A stretch of DNA of 64,000 nucleotides from Hahella sp. HN01. Its GTDB lineage: Bacteria > Pseudomonadota > Gammaproteobacteria > Pseudomonadales > Oleiphilaceae. The notes under the pieces were generated by a model. That model had not been told where the DNA came from and made no database searches. It saw nothing but the letters and a program-made list of their open reading frames with translations. Made by a program: the position numbers and the translations under genes. The stretch's first letter is position 1. Each line of letters starts with the position of its first letter. Shown one piece after another: positions 52,694-61,320 of this stretch. Location of the stretch: NCBI RefSeq assembly GCF_018986435.1, contig NZ_JAHMIN010000011.1, positions 52,654 through 116,653 of the forward strand, given 5' to 3'.

Positions 52694-55390
52694 ATGGCGA
52701 AATATCAGTGGCCATCGCAGCTCAGCGTTCTGGCTCCGGCGTGCGCCCTGGCTATTGCCTATTTCCTCACTGCCCGCGCCGGTTTGCTACTATCACTGCC
52801 CGGCAGCAACGCCAGCCCGGTATGGATACCCGCCGGCATCGCGCTGGCGGGCATGATCCATTATGGCCGCAGCATCTGGCCCGCCATCTGGCTGGCGAGT
52901 TTCGCCGCGGAGCTGGTATCGCAGCAGGCGGACTCCTTCAGCAAGGTCATACTGGCGCTCGCCATTTCCATCGGCGCGCCGCTGGAGGCGGTCATCGGCG
53001 CCACCCTGATTCGTATGCGCGCGGACTTCAGTCCCTCTCTGGAAAAAAAGCAGGATGTGGCGCGCCTGCTCATACTCGGCGGACCGGTGGCCTGCGTCAC
53101 CAGCGCAACTCTCAGCATTGGTCTGATGGCCAGCCTGAACGTCATACACATCCAGGACGCAGGCGCTCACTGGCTGGCGTGGTGGTTTGGCGACACCTTC
53201 GGCGTCCTGATCTTCGCCCCGATTTTGTTACTGTGGCTGCAAAAGGAAAACAGCACGCTAAAGCGACGCTTGCTGGTGACGTTGCCAGGGCTGGCGTCTT
53301 TCACTCTCGCGGTGATTTCTCATTATTATCTGGTGCAGGCGGACCAGAAACAGATTAAAGAAGACGTGCGCCAGCAGGGCGTACAACTACGCTGGTCCAC
53401 CTTCAACCAGATACAGGGGATCACCAATGCCGTCAGCGCTCTCGCCCTGCTGTTTGAGGGCTCCAAGGTCATCGTGCCGCAGGACTTCGAGCGTTACGCC
53501 TCACAGTTTCGCAACTTCCATCGCGACATCAGCGGTCTGGGTTGGGCGCCCTATATTGATAAAGCCAGTCGCTCTAATTTCGAGCATTGGGCGACATTGT
53601 TGCTGGAGAAGGACTATCAGATACGCGAAACCCTGGGCCAACAGCAGATTCCCGCTTCGGAACGCAACTTCTATGTGCCGGTGTTGTATGTCACGCCCAA
53701 TAATGAAGTCACCCGCGCGGCGCAAGGCTTCGACCTGTATTCCAACGCCATACGCCGCAGCGCTATTCTGGAGTCCATGCGAAAGGGCGAACTGACGCTG
53801 ACCGCACCGATCACGCTGGTAGGAAACTACGGTAAAGGGGCCATCTGTATTGCGCCGGTTTACTCCAGTCCGCCGCAAAGCGCCAACTCAGATCAGAAGC
53901 GCCGGATTATGGGATTTGTCGTAGGGTCGGTTCAGATCGGCAATCTGATAGATCGTTTATCTCAGGACATCAATCTTGAACTGTTTCATATAGAAATTTT
54001 CGATATCACCGAACCCGAACAACCCGAGGCGCTGTTCATCTCCCGCCAGAGTGCGCCGGACAATCCTTTGGAGGATATGTTCACGCAAACCATGCAAATG
54101 GATATCTCCGGAAGGATCTGGCGAATATCCATAACGCCGACGCGTTTATTCATCAAACAGGACGCGTCCATCACCCCCTGGATCGCATTGATACTGGCCG
54201 TCCTGTTCGGCAGTCTGCTCACCGCGGTTTTACTGCTGGAGACTGCGCATACTGTAAAGATAGAGAAAGAGGTCATTGATCAATCACAACGACTGGTCAA
54301 AGCGGAAACCCGTTATCAGGAATTATTCACGGGGTTAAAACAGGTGATCTTTCAGGCCGATAAAGCCTATCAATGGCAAGTGCTCAACCCTGCCTGGAGC
54401 GGCCTGACCGGGGAAAATCCTGACGACGCCGTCGGCCGTGAAATGTTTCACTACTTTCACCCCGATGATTGCGACAAGCTAAAGGACGCGCTGCAGAAAA
54501 TCGCCCGGCTGGAAGAGTCCAGCCTGTTTCTGGAGCTGCGCCTGAACGCCCTGCAACTGGAACGGGCGCCCTGGGTCGAAATCCATCTGCAGCGCAGCAA
54601 AGACGCCAGCGGAAAAATGGATGGCTATAGCGGTTTCATCGCCGACATCAGCGAACGCAAACGTCTGGATATCCTGAAGAACGAGTTTATTTCTACGGTT
54701 TCCCATGAACTACGCACGCCGTTAACCGCCATTAACGGTTCATTGGCGCTGCTGGATTCCGGCCGCCTCGGCCTGCTGCCGGACCAGGCCAAACAAATGC
54801 TGCATATCGCCTACAGCAACTGTGAACGCCTGCTGCGCCTGATCAACGACCTGCTTGATATCCAGAAAATAGAATCCGGCGGTCTGGAGTTCAGTTTCGA
54901 ACGCCTGGATCTAAGAGACCTCATTGAGGAGGCCTTAAGCGCCAATCAGCAGCTCGCGGAAAAAGCCTCCGTCACCCTCGCCTTTGAACCGCCCGCATCG
55001 CCCGCGCTGGTGAAAGCAGACCGGGATCGTTTGCGGCAAGTACTGGATAACCTGATCTCCAATGCCGTCAAATTCTCTCCCGCCGATGAGGCCGTGTCGC
55101 TGACGTTGAATGCTCACGCCCACTATTGGGAAGTCTCCGTGCAAGACCAAGGGCCAGGAGTGCCGCCAGAGTTCCGCAATAAAATCTTCCAGAAGTTCGC
55201 CCAGGCGGACAGTTCCGACACCCGCCTCAAAGGCGGCACCGGCCTGGGATTGAGCATTTCCAGAGAAATCGTCCAGCGTCACCACGGCCAGATCGGCTAC
55301 CATTCCGAACCTAACTGCGGAGCCACCTTTTACTTTCGCCTGCACGCCTTAACCAACGGCGCGGTGTGGGAAGCCCAAGCGTCCTCCTAG
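52694..55390 (+). CDS. MASE1-CHASE-PAS sensor histidine kinase
   Basis: The 898-residue membrane kinase has an N-terminal MASE1 domain (about 15-190; LLSLPGSNASPVWIPAGIAL, IWPAIWLASFAAELVS), a helix, a periplasmic CHASE domain (about 235-480), a second helix (SITPWIALILAVLFGSLLTA), a PAS domain (about 550-660; LNPAWSGLTGENPDDAVGRE), a HisKA domain with the H-box FISTVSHELRTPLTAINGSL and an HATPase domain (NAVKFSPADEAVSL, KGGTGLGLSISREIV). There is no receiver. Phosphorylation targets are not visible nearby, so it is an orphan. ATG 52694 follows AGGAGG by 12 bases, whereas the in-frame TTG 52682 abuts it. Confidence 0.92.
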   Translation: MAKYQWPSQLSVLAPACALAIAYFLTARAGLLLSLPGSNASPVWIPAGIALAGMIHYGRSIWPAIWLASFAAELVSQQADSFSKVILALAISIGAPLEAVIGATLIRMRADFSPSLEKKQDVARLLILGGPVACVTSATLSIGLMASLNVIHIQDAGAHWLAWWFGDTFGVLIFAPILLLWLQKENSTLKRRLLVTLPGLASFTLAVISHYYLVQADQKQIKEDVRQQGVQLRWSTFNQIQGITNAVSALALLFEGSKVIVPQDFERYASQFRNFHRDISGLGWAPYIDKASRSNFEHWATLLLEKDYQIRETLGQQQIPASERNFYVPVLYVTPNNEVTRAAQGFDLYSNAIRRSAILESMRKGELTLTAPITLVGNYGKGAICIAPVYSSPPQSANSDQKRRIMGFVVGSVQIGNLIDRLSQDINLELFHIEIFDITEPEQPEALFISRQSAPDNPLEDMFTQTMQMDISGRIWRISITPTRLFIKQDASITPWIALILAVLFGSLLTAVLLLETAHTVKIEKEVIDQSQRLVKAETRYQELFTGLKQVIFQADKAYQWQVLNPAWSGLTGENPDDAVGREMFHYFHPDDCDKLKDALQKIARLEESSLFLELRLNALQLERAPWVEIHLQRSKDASGKMDGYSGFIADISERKRLDILKNEFISTVSHELRTPLTAINGSLALLDSGRLGLLPDQAKQMLHIAYSNCERLLRLINDLLDIQKIESGGLEFSFERLDLRDLIEEALSANQQLAEKASVTLAFEPPASPALVKADRDRLRQVLDNLISNAVKFSPADEAVSLTLNAHAHYWEVSVQDQGPGVPPEFRNKIFQKFAQADSSDTRLKGGTGLGLSISREIVQRHHGQIGYHSEPNCGATFYFRLHALTNGAVWEAQASS

Positions 55391-55498
55391 GGCGAAAATC
55401 TCGTAATATTCTTGCTGAAACGACCTTTCTTTGACTTTCAAATGCTTTAATTTTCTAATATTTCCCTTTTATCAGCCCAATATCGAAGGATAGGCCGC

Positions 55499-56374
55499 AT
55501 GCCGTGGACCTGGGGATTTCTACGCGTTTCTTTTTTCGTCTGGATTGCGCTAAGCATCGTGCTGATCGCTATGATCGTCAGCATTTTCAGTTCACCGCTG
55601 CAGGATATCCTGCACCCGGAAGCCGGCAAAAGCTGGATCGCCGCCATTGATCCACGCATCGTCGCCGTGGTGCTCGGCGCCATCCTGATTCAGATTCTGA
55701 TTCCCGCCGCCCGCTATTACCTGACCTTGATCAATGCGCAGCAACAGGCGCTGGCGCAAATGGACGCGTTGGTGGAAATGCTGTTCGAGGATTTCGGTTT
55801 GATGCTGTCCACCCGCAAGGAAATCGATGAGGCCGTGAAAGCCATCGCCCGCAAGTTACAGGTCAGTCGTTGGCGACGCTGGCTGCCGCTGGGCCTGACG
55901 CGGCCGTCGGAAGATCTCAACATCGACAGCAAACGCGCGCTGATGAACGGTTATTTGCAAACGCCTTTCGATAACTATGTGCGCCACATTCGCTCCCAGT
56001 TCGAAGCCTTCCGCAACGAACTACCACAATATCAAAGCGACGCCAGCAAAAAGCACAAAGGGCTGCCCTATCAGTACTATCTTTCCACCTCAGAAGGCCT
56101 CATGGACTCCTGTAATCTGGAAAGTCTGCCCAAACATCTGAAGCCGGCGGCCATGCAGTTCATCGCTCATGACAAGTACTGCATTAAGTCCTGCAACGAC
56201 CTGTACAGCGACCGCTATATGAAAATATCCATTGAGACTGGCGACTACGACAGGTTCGAAAAAGCTCAGGTCGGTTTTATCGAAATGGAATGCCGCAAAG
56301 TGCTGGAAACAGCGGTTTATCTGAAGGCGTTGATCAAACTGGCGAGAAAAAGATGGACGCTGTTTCTGGACTGA
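55499..56374 (+). CDS. Two-helix membrane protein of unknown function
   Basis: The 291-residue protein has two N-terminal membrane helices (about 8-30 and 50-72, the second VAVVLGAILIQILIPAARYY) followed by a soluble, positively charged helical region of about 215 residues, with a marked Arg/Trp segment (QVSRWRRWLPLGLTRPSEDL) after a predicted coiled coil. Two CxxxC-like pairs occur (DKYCIKSCND). I do not recognise a family. The start is an ATG without a clear ribosome site. Its gene follows the sensor kinase by 108 bases. Confidence 0.75.
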   Translation: MPWTWGFLRVSFFVWIALSIVLIAMIVSIFSSPLQDILHPEAGKSWIAAIDPRIVAVVLGAILIQILIPAARYYLTLINAQQQALAQMDALVEMLFEDFGLMLSTRKEIDEAVKAIARKLQVSRWRRWLPLGLTRPSEDLNIDSKRALMNGYLQTPFDNYVRHIRSQFEAFRNELPQYQSDASKKHKGLPYQYYLSTSEGLMDSCNLESLPKHLKPAAMQFIAHDKYCIKSCNDLYSDRYMKISIETGDYDRFEKAQVGFIEMECRKVLETAVYLKALIKLARKRWTLFLD

Positions 56375-56697
56375 AACGCGAAAGTTAAAGCTAGATCAAT
56401 TAAAAAGTTAAGCGAGTATCAATTAATTAGGCGAGGCCCTGAAATCAGGGGAAACAAGAATAACTCAGCTGGCGGAAGCAGGATGCTTCAGTTTATCTTT
56501 CACGGGGCATGCGCATAAATCAGCTCCAGAAAACGTCAAAACCTAAGTTCTCAAGCGAGTATATAAGCATGCCAGGCGATCTTCAATGGCGCAGGCGATG
56601 AGTTACGTCTCTATTTGTTTCATGCGCATATTTATTCATACGCTTATTCATACGTCAGTCATCAGTCAGTTTATTCACACGGGTCGTCTATCAAATC
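56375..56697. other. Gene-poor region with short repeats
   Basis: About 320 bases without a supported gene. A small perfect hairpin CCCTGA-AA-TCAGGG lies at 56437-56450. Short direct repeats (TTATTCATACG twice, CAGTCATCAGTCAG) lie at 56631-56679, just before the ATP-grasp gene. No promoter can be fixed with confidence. Confidence 0.4.
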
Positions 56698-57525
56698 ATG
56701 AGTGAACAAGCGTCTAAGAGCACATCAAACACGTCTGCAGACCTGCTCTGGGTCGTGCAAAGCAACCTTGGCGACAGCGATGACGCAGCGAAGATAGAAT
56801 CCTCCTGCCGCGGGCTGGGCTATGACTGCGCTATGACCCAGGTCATTCCGTTCGCGACGGACCTGCCTGATATCCCGAATGACAGACCGGCTATTTTCTA
56901 TGACTCTTACAACTTCATCACGCACGCGCATCGCTCCGGCAGATGGAGCCCCTGCGCTTACTTCGATGAGCGCCAGTTTTTGTTCTCCGAAGCTCTTCGC
57001 CATTATGGCGACCGCCTGTTAAACGCAGACGCCCGGATTCTGACCATGGAACAGTTCGCGCAAAGCGGCGCTGACGACGAGGAAGTCTTTTTCATCCGAC
57101 CGGATGGCGATTTAAAAGAGTTTGCAGGAGCGATCACCACCTTCAAAGCCTTCAAGGAGTGGGCGGATAAACTCAGACCCGGCGGCTTCACGGTGGATTT
57201 GTCGTTGCCTATGGTGGCGGCGAACCCCAAAGACATTGAACATGAGTGGCGTTTGTTTATCGTTGCAGGAAAGGTCGTCACAGCCAGCCATTATCGCGCT
57301 GACGCTAGAATGCAGGTCTCGGCTGGCGCGCCTGAGGCGGTAATCAGATTTACGGAAGCAATGGCGGCCACATGGAGTCCGGCTCCCGTATTCGTCATGG
57401 ACGTTGCGGTCTGCGCCGGAGAGCTTTATGTATTAGAAATTAACGGCTTTAACAGTTCCGGCTTCTATGCCTGCGATATCGAAACTATCGTGCGGGAAGT
57501 CTCCGCCTATACACTCTCCCACTAA
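56698..57525 (+). CDS. R2K-clade ATP-grasp domain protein
   Basis: The 275-residue protein is a small ATP-grasp enzyme: PAIFYDSYNFITHAHRSGRW, FFIRPDGDLKEFAGAITTF, EHEWRLFIVAGKVVTASHYR and VFVMDVAVCAGELYVLEING give the ATP-binding strands and the Asp/Glu/Asn metal site typical of the R2K group (DUF4343), thought to act as peptide or amine ligases, often in natural-product or toxin-immunity contexts. The N-terminal 15 residues are polar and unstructured. The substrate and partner are unknown. The start is an ATG with no clear ribosome site. It converges on the S2P-like gene. Confidence 0.75.
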   Translation: MSEQASKSTSNTSADLLWVVQSNLGDSDDAAKIESSCRGLGYDCAMTQVIPFATDLPDIPNDRPAIFYDSYNFITHAHRSGRWSPCAYFDERQFLFSEALRHYGDRLLNADARILTMEQFAQSGADDEEVFFIRPDGDLKEFAGAITTFKAFKEWADKLRPGGFTVDLSLPMVAANPKDIEHEWRLFIVAGKVVTASHYRADARMQVSAGAPEAVIRFTEAMAATWSPAPVFVMDVAVCAGELYVLEINGFNSSGFYACDIETIVREVSAYTLSH

Positions 57526-57537
57526 CAGACCATGCTA

Positions 57538-57564
57538 GCTGGCGGCGTGAATTCAACCGCCAGC
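57538..57564. repeat. Perfect 8-pair hairpin between convergent genes
   Basis: GCTGGCGG and CCGCCAGC with an 11-base loop overlap the 3' end of the S2P-like gene. No T run is present, so transcript-end function is only suggested. Confidence 0.5.
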
Positions 57565-58227
57565 GACCGCATGCCAGATAAAGACGACATAGGAGCCAAT
57601 CCAACTCAACGGCAACAGCAGTCCCGGCAGGATCAGCCAGAGTATCCATTTCGGCTGTGCTTCCGTTTGACGCGGCTGGCGCAACGCCATCAACGCCTGT
57701 CCGCCGTTCATATGAGGCAGCGGCAATAGATTGCATGCGGATAGCTTGGTCGCCACCAGGGCGAATAGCAGAATGAAGTTATTGTTGGCGGCGAATACGG
57801 CGCCTTCGCGTAAATATTCCTGTGCAACGGACAGGGGACTAAACGCCCCCAGAAAAATCTGTGCGAAGGCGGCGCCGAAACTACGCCAGCCGTCTTCGTA
57901 AACGCCCAATGCGAAAGCCAGAACAAAGAAACATCCAGAAAGTGGAATAACCGCCCTGATCCAGGTCGGCTGGCAATCGTAGGCGTCAGGCGCCGGTTTA
58001 ACGTCATCCCCCTCACCTCGCTCTTCTCGCGTATCCTTGAGTTTGACGTAACCCGTGAGAAGAATTGCTCGAATGCTGACAATGCCCGTCTGCAGCAGGA
58101 GAGGTCCGGAGCCGATACTGATCTCCCTGACTTTGACGCCAAACGCTCTCGCGCACACAGCCATCAAGGTCAGGTGTAGAGGCATGTAAAGCAGAACGGC
58201 GAGCAGTAGGGCTATCTCAGGCGGCAT
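57553..58227 (-). CDS. Site-2-protease-like membrane protein lacking its active site
   Basis: The 224-residue protein has about four helices and resembles RseP-type M50 proteases: the segment MPLHLTLMAVCARAFGVKVR aligns with the HExxH helix of RseP, and CNLLPLPHMNGGQALMALRQ with the NxxPxPxLDG motif. However the HExxH positions read H18-L19-T20-L21-M22, so the catalytic Glu and second zinc His are lost, and the motif Asp is Asn. It should not be a protease. It may bind or regulate a membrane partner. It lies 83 bases downstream of the kinase-PEGA-FGE gene on the same strand. Confidence 0.7.
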   Translation of the reverse strand: MPPEIALLLAVLLYMPLHLTLMAVCARAFGVKVREISIGSGPLLLQTGIVSIRAILLTGYVKLKDTREERGEGDDVKPAPDAYDCQPTWIRAVIPLSGCFFVLAFALGVYEDGWRSFGAAFAQIFLGAFSPLSVAQEYLREGAVFAANNNFILLFALVATKLSACNLLPLPHMNGGQALMALRQPRQTEAQPKWILWLILPGLLLPLSWIGSYVVFIWHAVAGG

Positions 58228-58310
58228 CGATAAACTCCGATCATCGCTTTATTTATGATCGGCTAGAGTACCGCCCTGGCTGACCAAAGCAACCCGAGAA
58301 TGGCCTCTTC

Positions 58311-60515
58311 TTACTGAGATGGGGCCCCTGCGGCGGGAGCCTGGGTCGGCGTCTCCACCAATCGGAACCCGTTCACTTGATAGCGGACATCAACGCCATT
58401 GGCGTCGCGACTGACCAACTGCATTGACTTAGGCGGACTGTACCAGGAGCCGCCACGCAGGACGCGGCGTCGGCAGTCTCCCGCCGTGCGCGCGGAGCCA
58501 TCCGCTGGAACGCCTTTCATGGACTCACTCCAACAATCCTGCACCCACTCCCACACATTGCCATGCATGTCATACACGCCCCATTCGTTAGCGGGGAATG
58601 AGCCAACTGGCGAAGTGAATTGCCATTTATCGGCGCCGCTCACCAAGCCGCCACAACAATCGTCCTTACCGTAATTGGCGAACTTGTGGCCAACCTGATC
58701 CCCCCAGGAGAAACGCTTGCGACTGCCTGCGCGCGCGGCGTACTCCCACTGCGCTTCCGTGGGTAACTGAAAGCTTCTGCCGGTTTTGGCGGTCAGCCAA
58801 GCGGCGAATTCTTCCGCGTCATTCCAGCTCACGCTGATCACCGGATTACGTCCCCGGCCCCATCCGCGATCATCCGCTTTATTCGTGCACCCGCCATCGG
58901 CGACGCAGGCGTCCCACTGCTCAAAGGTCACTTCATAGGCCATGATCTTGAACGGCGTCAGCGTCACTTCCTGCCCCGGATTGCCGCCCCATAATACGCC
59001 GCCGTCATCAAAGCCCATGCGGTACTTGCCGCCAGGAATATCGACAAAGGCGATGTTCAGAGATTCCAGCGCGTCCTTCTCAACCAAAAACACCTGTTCG
59101 GTAAACTGCTCTCCACTGATTTCCGTCCACCGGGTCAGCTTCTCATACCCCGGCGCGCTGACTTCCAGCAAATAGCGGCCTGGGTCCAGCGGAATGCCCT
59201 CTTCGTACTTAGGCTGAATATTGAGAATACGAATTTTCGCATCCACAGGCGTCACATCCACCGTAAAGGCGGTTTTAGCCGGCTTCAGCGACACATAATG
59301 CGAACGGTGGTCGGCGCTGTGATTCAACATAAAGGTTTTCGGCCAGAATCCTTTAGCGGTCACCTCAACCTCATAGTCACCCTCAGGGAGCGAAGCGCCC
59401 GGCGTATAGGCGCTCTCCTCGCCGGCGAACTTCACTGTCGCCCCTACCGGCTCCGTCACCACCACAAAAGGAAAGGTCGGCGCGGGCCGGGTCATATTTT
59501 TATACGCCCCATATCCCACTACCGCAGCAATCATCAAGGCGACGCCTAACGCGCGCCAGACGCCGGAAGACACTGAGCCGCCCCGTTCCGTTCTGCGCGT
59601 GGAGGTAGGACTCTCCTGCGCCGCCGTTTCGCCATGAGCCGTTTTTAACGATTCGACGGTAAACAGACAGGTTGCTTCCGTATCCACCGGGACATTTTTA
59701 ATCGCTTCCAGATGGGCGCGAAACTCGTCCAATGACGACAATCGGCGCTCTGGCTCCTTCGCCAGCAGCAAGTCCATCAACTGCTGATACATGCGCAGAT
59801 GCAACGGCAACGGCGGCGGCGGTTCCTGTTTGTGCTTGATGCCCAGACTGATCGGATCGGTGGCCTCGAACGGTACGGCCCCCGTCAGCATCTGATAGAA
59901 CACGATGCCCAGACTGTACCAGTCGGCGCGATGATCAAGCTGTCGTCCCATGGCCTGCTCGGGGCTCATATAAGGAGGCGAGCCCAGTATCGAGCCTGTC
60001 GTGGTGAGGTCGCCGCGATGATACAGGGATTTGGCGATGCCGTAGTCCGACAGCACCGGCGTATCATCCGCGCGAAACAAAATATTGCCCGGCTTGATGT
60101 CGCGATGAATATAGCCCAGCTTGTGGGCGTAATTCATGGCCTCCGCCAACTGCAGAATAATGCGCGTCGACTCTTCTCTGGTCAGGCGACCGGAACGGAT
60201 ACGCTCCGTCAGCGAGCCGCCTTCCATGAACTCCATGGAAATAAAGAACGTGTCTTCAAAAGGCGCAATGTCGTATATCTGGATGATATTCGGGTGATTC
60301 AGCTTGGCGGTGATTTGCGCTTCCTGAATAAACCGTTGACGAAACTCTTTGTTGAGACAGATAGCCGGAGAAATAATCTTGATGGCGACGATGCGGTCCG
60401 CGAGAAGCTGTCTGGCCTTAAACACTTTGGCCATTCCGCCTTCAGCGACTTCATCAAGCATTTCATAGTTGGGAATTTGAGGAGATACGGTGATCACGCT
60501 GCAGCTCCAGTCCAT
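58311..60515 (-). CDS. Ser/Thr protein kinase with PEGA and FGE-sulfatase-like domains
   Basis: The 734-residue protein starts with an eukaryote-like kinase domain (about 15-275): glycine loop LDEVAEGGMAKVFKARQL, lysine in VAIKIISPAI, catalytic loop GYIHRDIKPGNIL, and DYG in place of DFG. Residues 325-345 are a membrane helix (GVWRALGVALMIAAVVGYGA), followed outside by two PEGA domains (about 350-500) and an FGE-sulfatase domain (about 515-730; IPGGKYRMGFDDGG, LPTEAQWEYAARAGS, YDMHGNVWEWVQDCW). The FGE copper-binding cysteine of RGGSFxC is Trp here (RGGSWYSPP), so the FGE part is probably a ligand-binding rather than a catalytic module. The kinase should phosphorylate proteins in response to an outside signal. 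Confidence 0.92.
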   Translation of the reverse strand: MDWSCSVITVSPQIPNYEMLDEVAEGGMAKVFKARQLLADRIVAIKIISPAICLNKEFRQRFIQEAQITAKLNHPNIIQIYDIAPFEDTFFISMEFMEGGSLTERIRSGRLTREESTRIILQLAEAMNYAHKLGYIHRDIKPGNILFRADDTPVLSDYGIAKSLYHRGDLTTTGSILGSPPYMSPEQAMGRQLDHRADWYSLGIVFYQMLTGAVPFEATDPISLGIKHKQEPPPPLPLHLRMYQQLMDLLLAKEPERRLSSLDEFRAHLEAIKNVPVDTEATCLFTVESLKTAHGETAAQESPTSTRRTERGGSVSSGVWRALGVALMIAAVVGYGAYKNMTRPAPTFPFVVVTEPVGATVKFAGEESAYTPGASLPEGDYEVEVTAKGFWPKTFMLNHSADHRSHYVSLKPAKTAFTVDVTPVDAKIRILNIQPKYEEGIPLDPGRYLLEVSAPGYEKLTRWTEISGEQFTEQVFLVEKDALESLNIAFVDIPGGKYRMGFDDGGVLWGGNPGQEVTLTPFKIMAYEVTFEQWDACVADGGCTNKADDRGWGRGRNPVISVSWNDAEEFAAWLTAKTGRSFQLPTEAQWEYAARAGSRKRFSWGDQVGHKFANYGKDDCCGGLVSGADKWQFTSPVGSFPANEWGVYDMHGNVWEWVQDCWSESMKGVPADGSARTAGDCRRRVLRGGSWYSPPKSMQLVSRDANGVDVRYQVNGFRLVETPTQAPAAGAPSQ

Positions 60516-61320
60516 TAGTCACTTATCGGTCATTCGATGTTCAAGCATACCGGCGTAAACGGAGCTTGAGTCCTTTCCTTCAGAAAGCGCGTGTGCACGC
60601 ATTTTCAGGGTATGTCGGGCGCGAAGCGCGCCGCTGATGATCCGCGCCCTAACCAAGGGCGACATGCCCGCATTATGACAAACAGAATTTAGAACGTGAA
60701 GCATTGCGCCTGAAAGCCCTCCCATAATTAATGCAGTGATCATCATGGCGACGGAAATTGACTGGGCAGTTAGGATCCGCATCCATAAGCGATAATTTAT
60801 CACCATTACTTTCAACAACATGGACAACGCGTCGCGGGACCTTCCTCCGCACGCTATTTCAAGGGCGACACCTTAATCAGTTTCGGCGCTGAGCTCGATT
60901 GGCCGTTTACCCTAGGGACTGTGGACAATCGTTAATTCCGTCGTTATATCCAACAAGAACGAACTTATTGCTTTCGTTAATTGGACATTTAATGGCCATA
61001 TGCTATCCCTTATAACTGTGATGCGACTATCAGTCATGTTTTCTTCATTCGAAGAAGCGTGAGTCAGATGTAATCCCAAACGACCGGATCGAACGACCGG
61101 CCGGACAGGGACCAGCGCCCTGCCCCGCCCAAGGTTATGCACATGGATAAGTTGGATCGCCCCATCGCAATATCCTCTTCATGTCGCCTCGCCCGGATTG
61201 AATAACTACGCCGTCTATTAACTACGGAGAACACTATGCCTTGTTCATAGGGCGCCCAGCTCTTTTTATTTAACGCCGTTCATATTTGACGTTTCTATTC
61301 ATAACGCACAGGGAAAGAGC
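60516..61320. other. Long gene-poor divergent region
   Basis: About 800 bases between the divergent kinase and carotenoid-oxygenase genes. A 102-codon minus-strand frame (60519-60827) with one hydrophobic stretch lacks a ribosome site and is not called. A GGCGC-gaagc-GCGCC hairpin lies near 60620. The AT-rich stretch around 60900-61020 probably carries promoter elements; none can be fixed. Confidence 0.45.

Noticed and set aside
60519-60827. 102-codon minus-strand frame with a hydrophobic stretch, upstream of the kinase gene
   Set aside because: No ribosome site and unlikely composition; one hydrophobic stretch is not enough.
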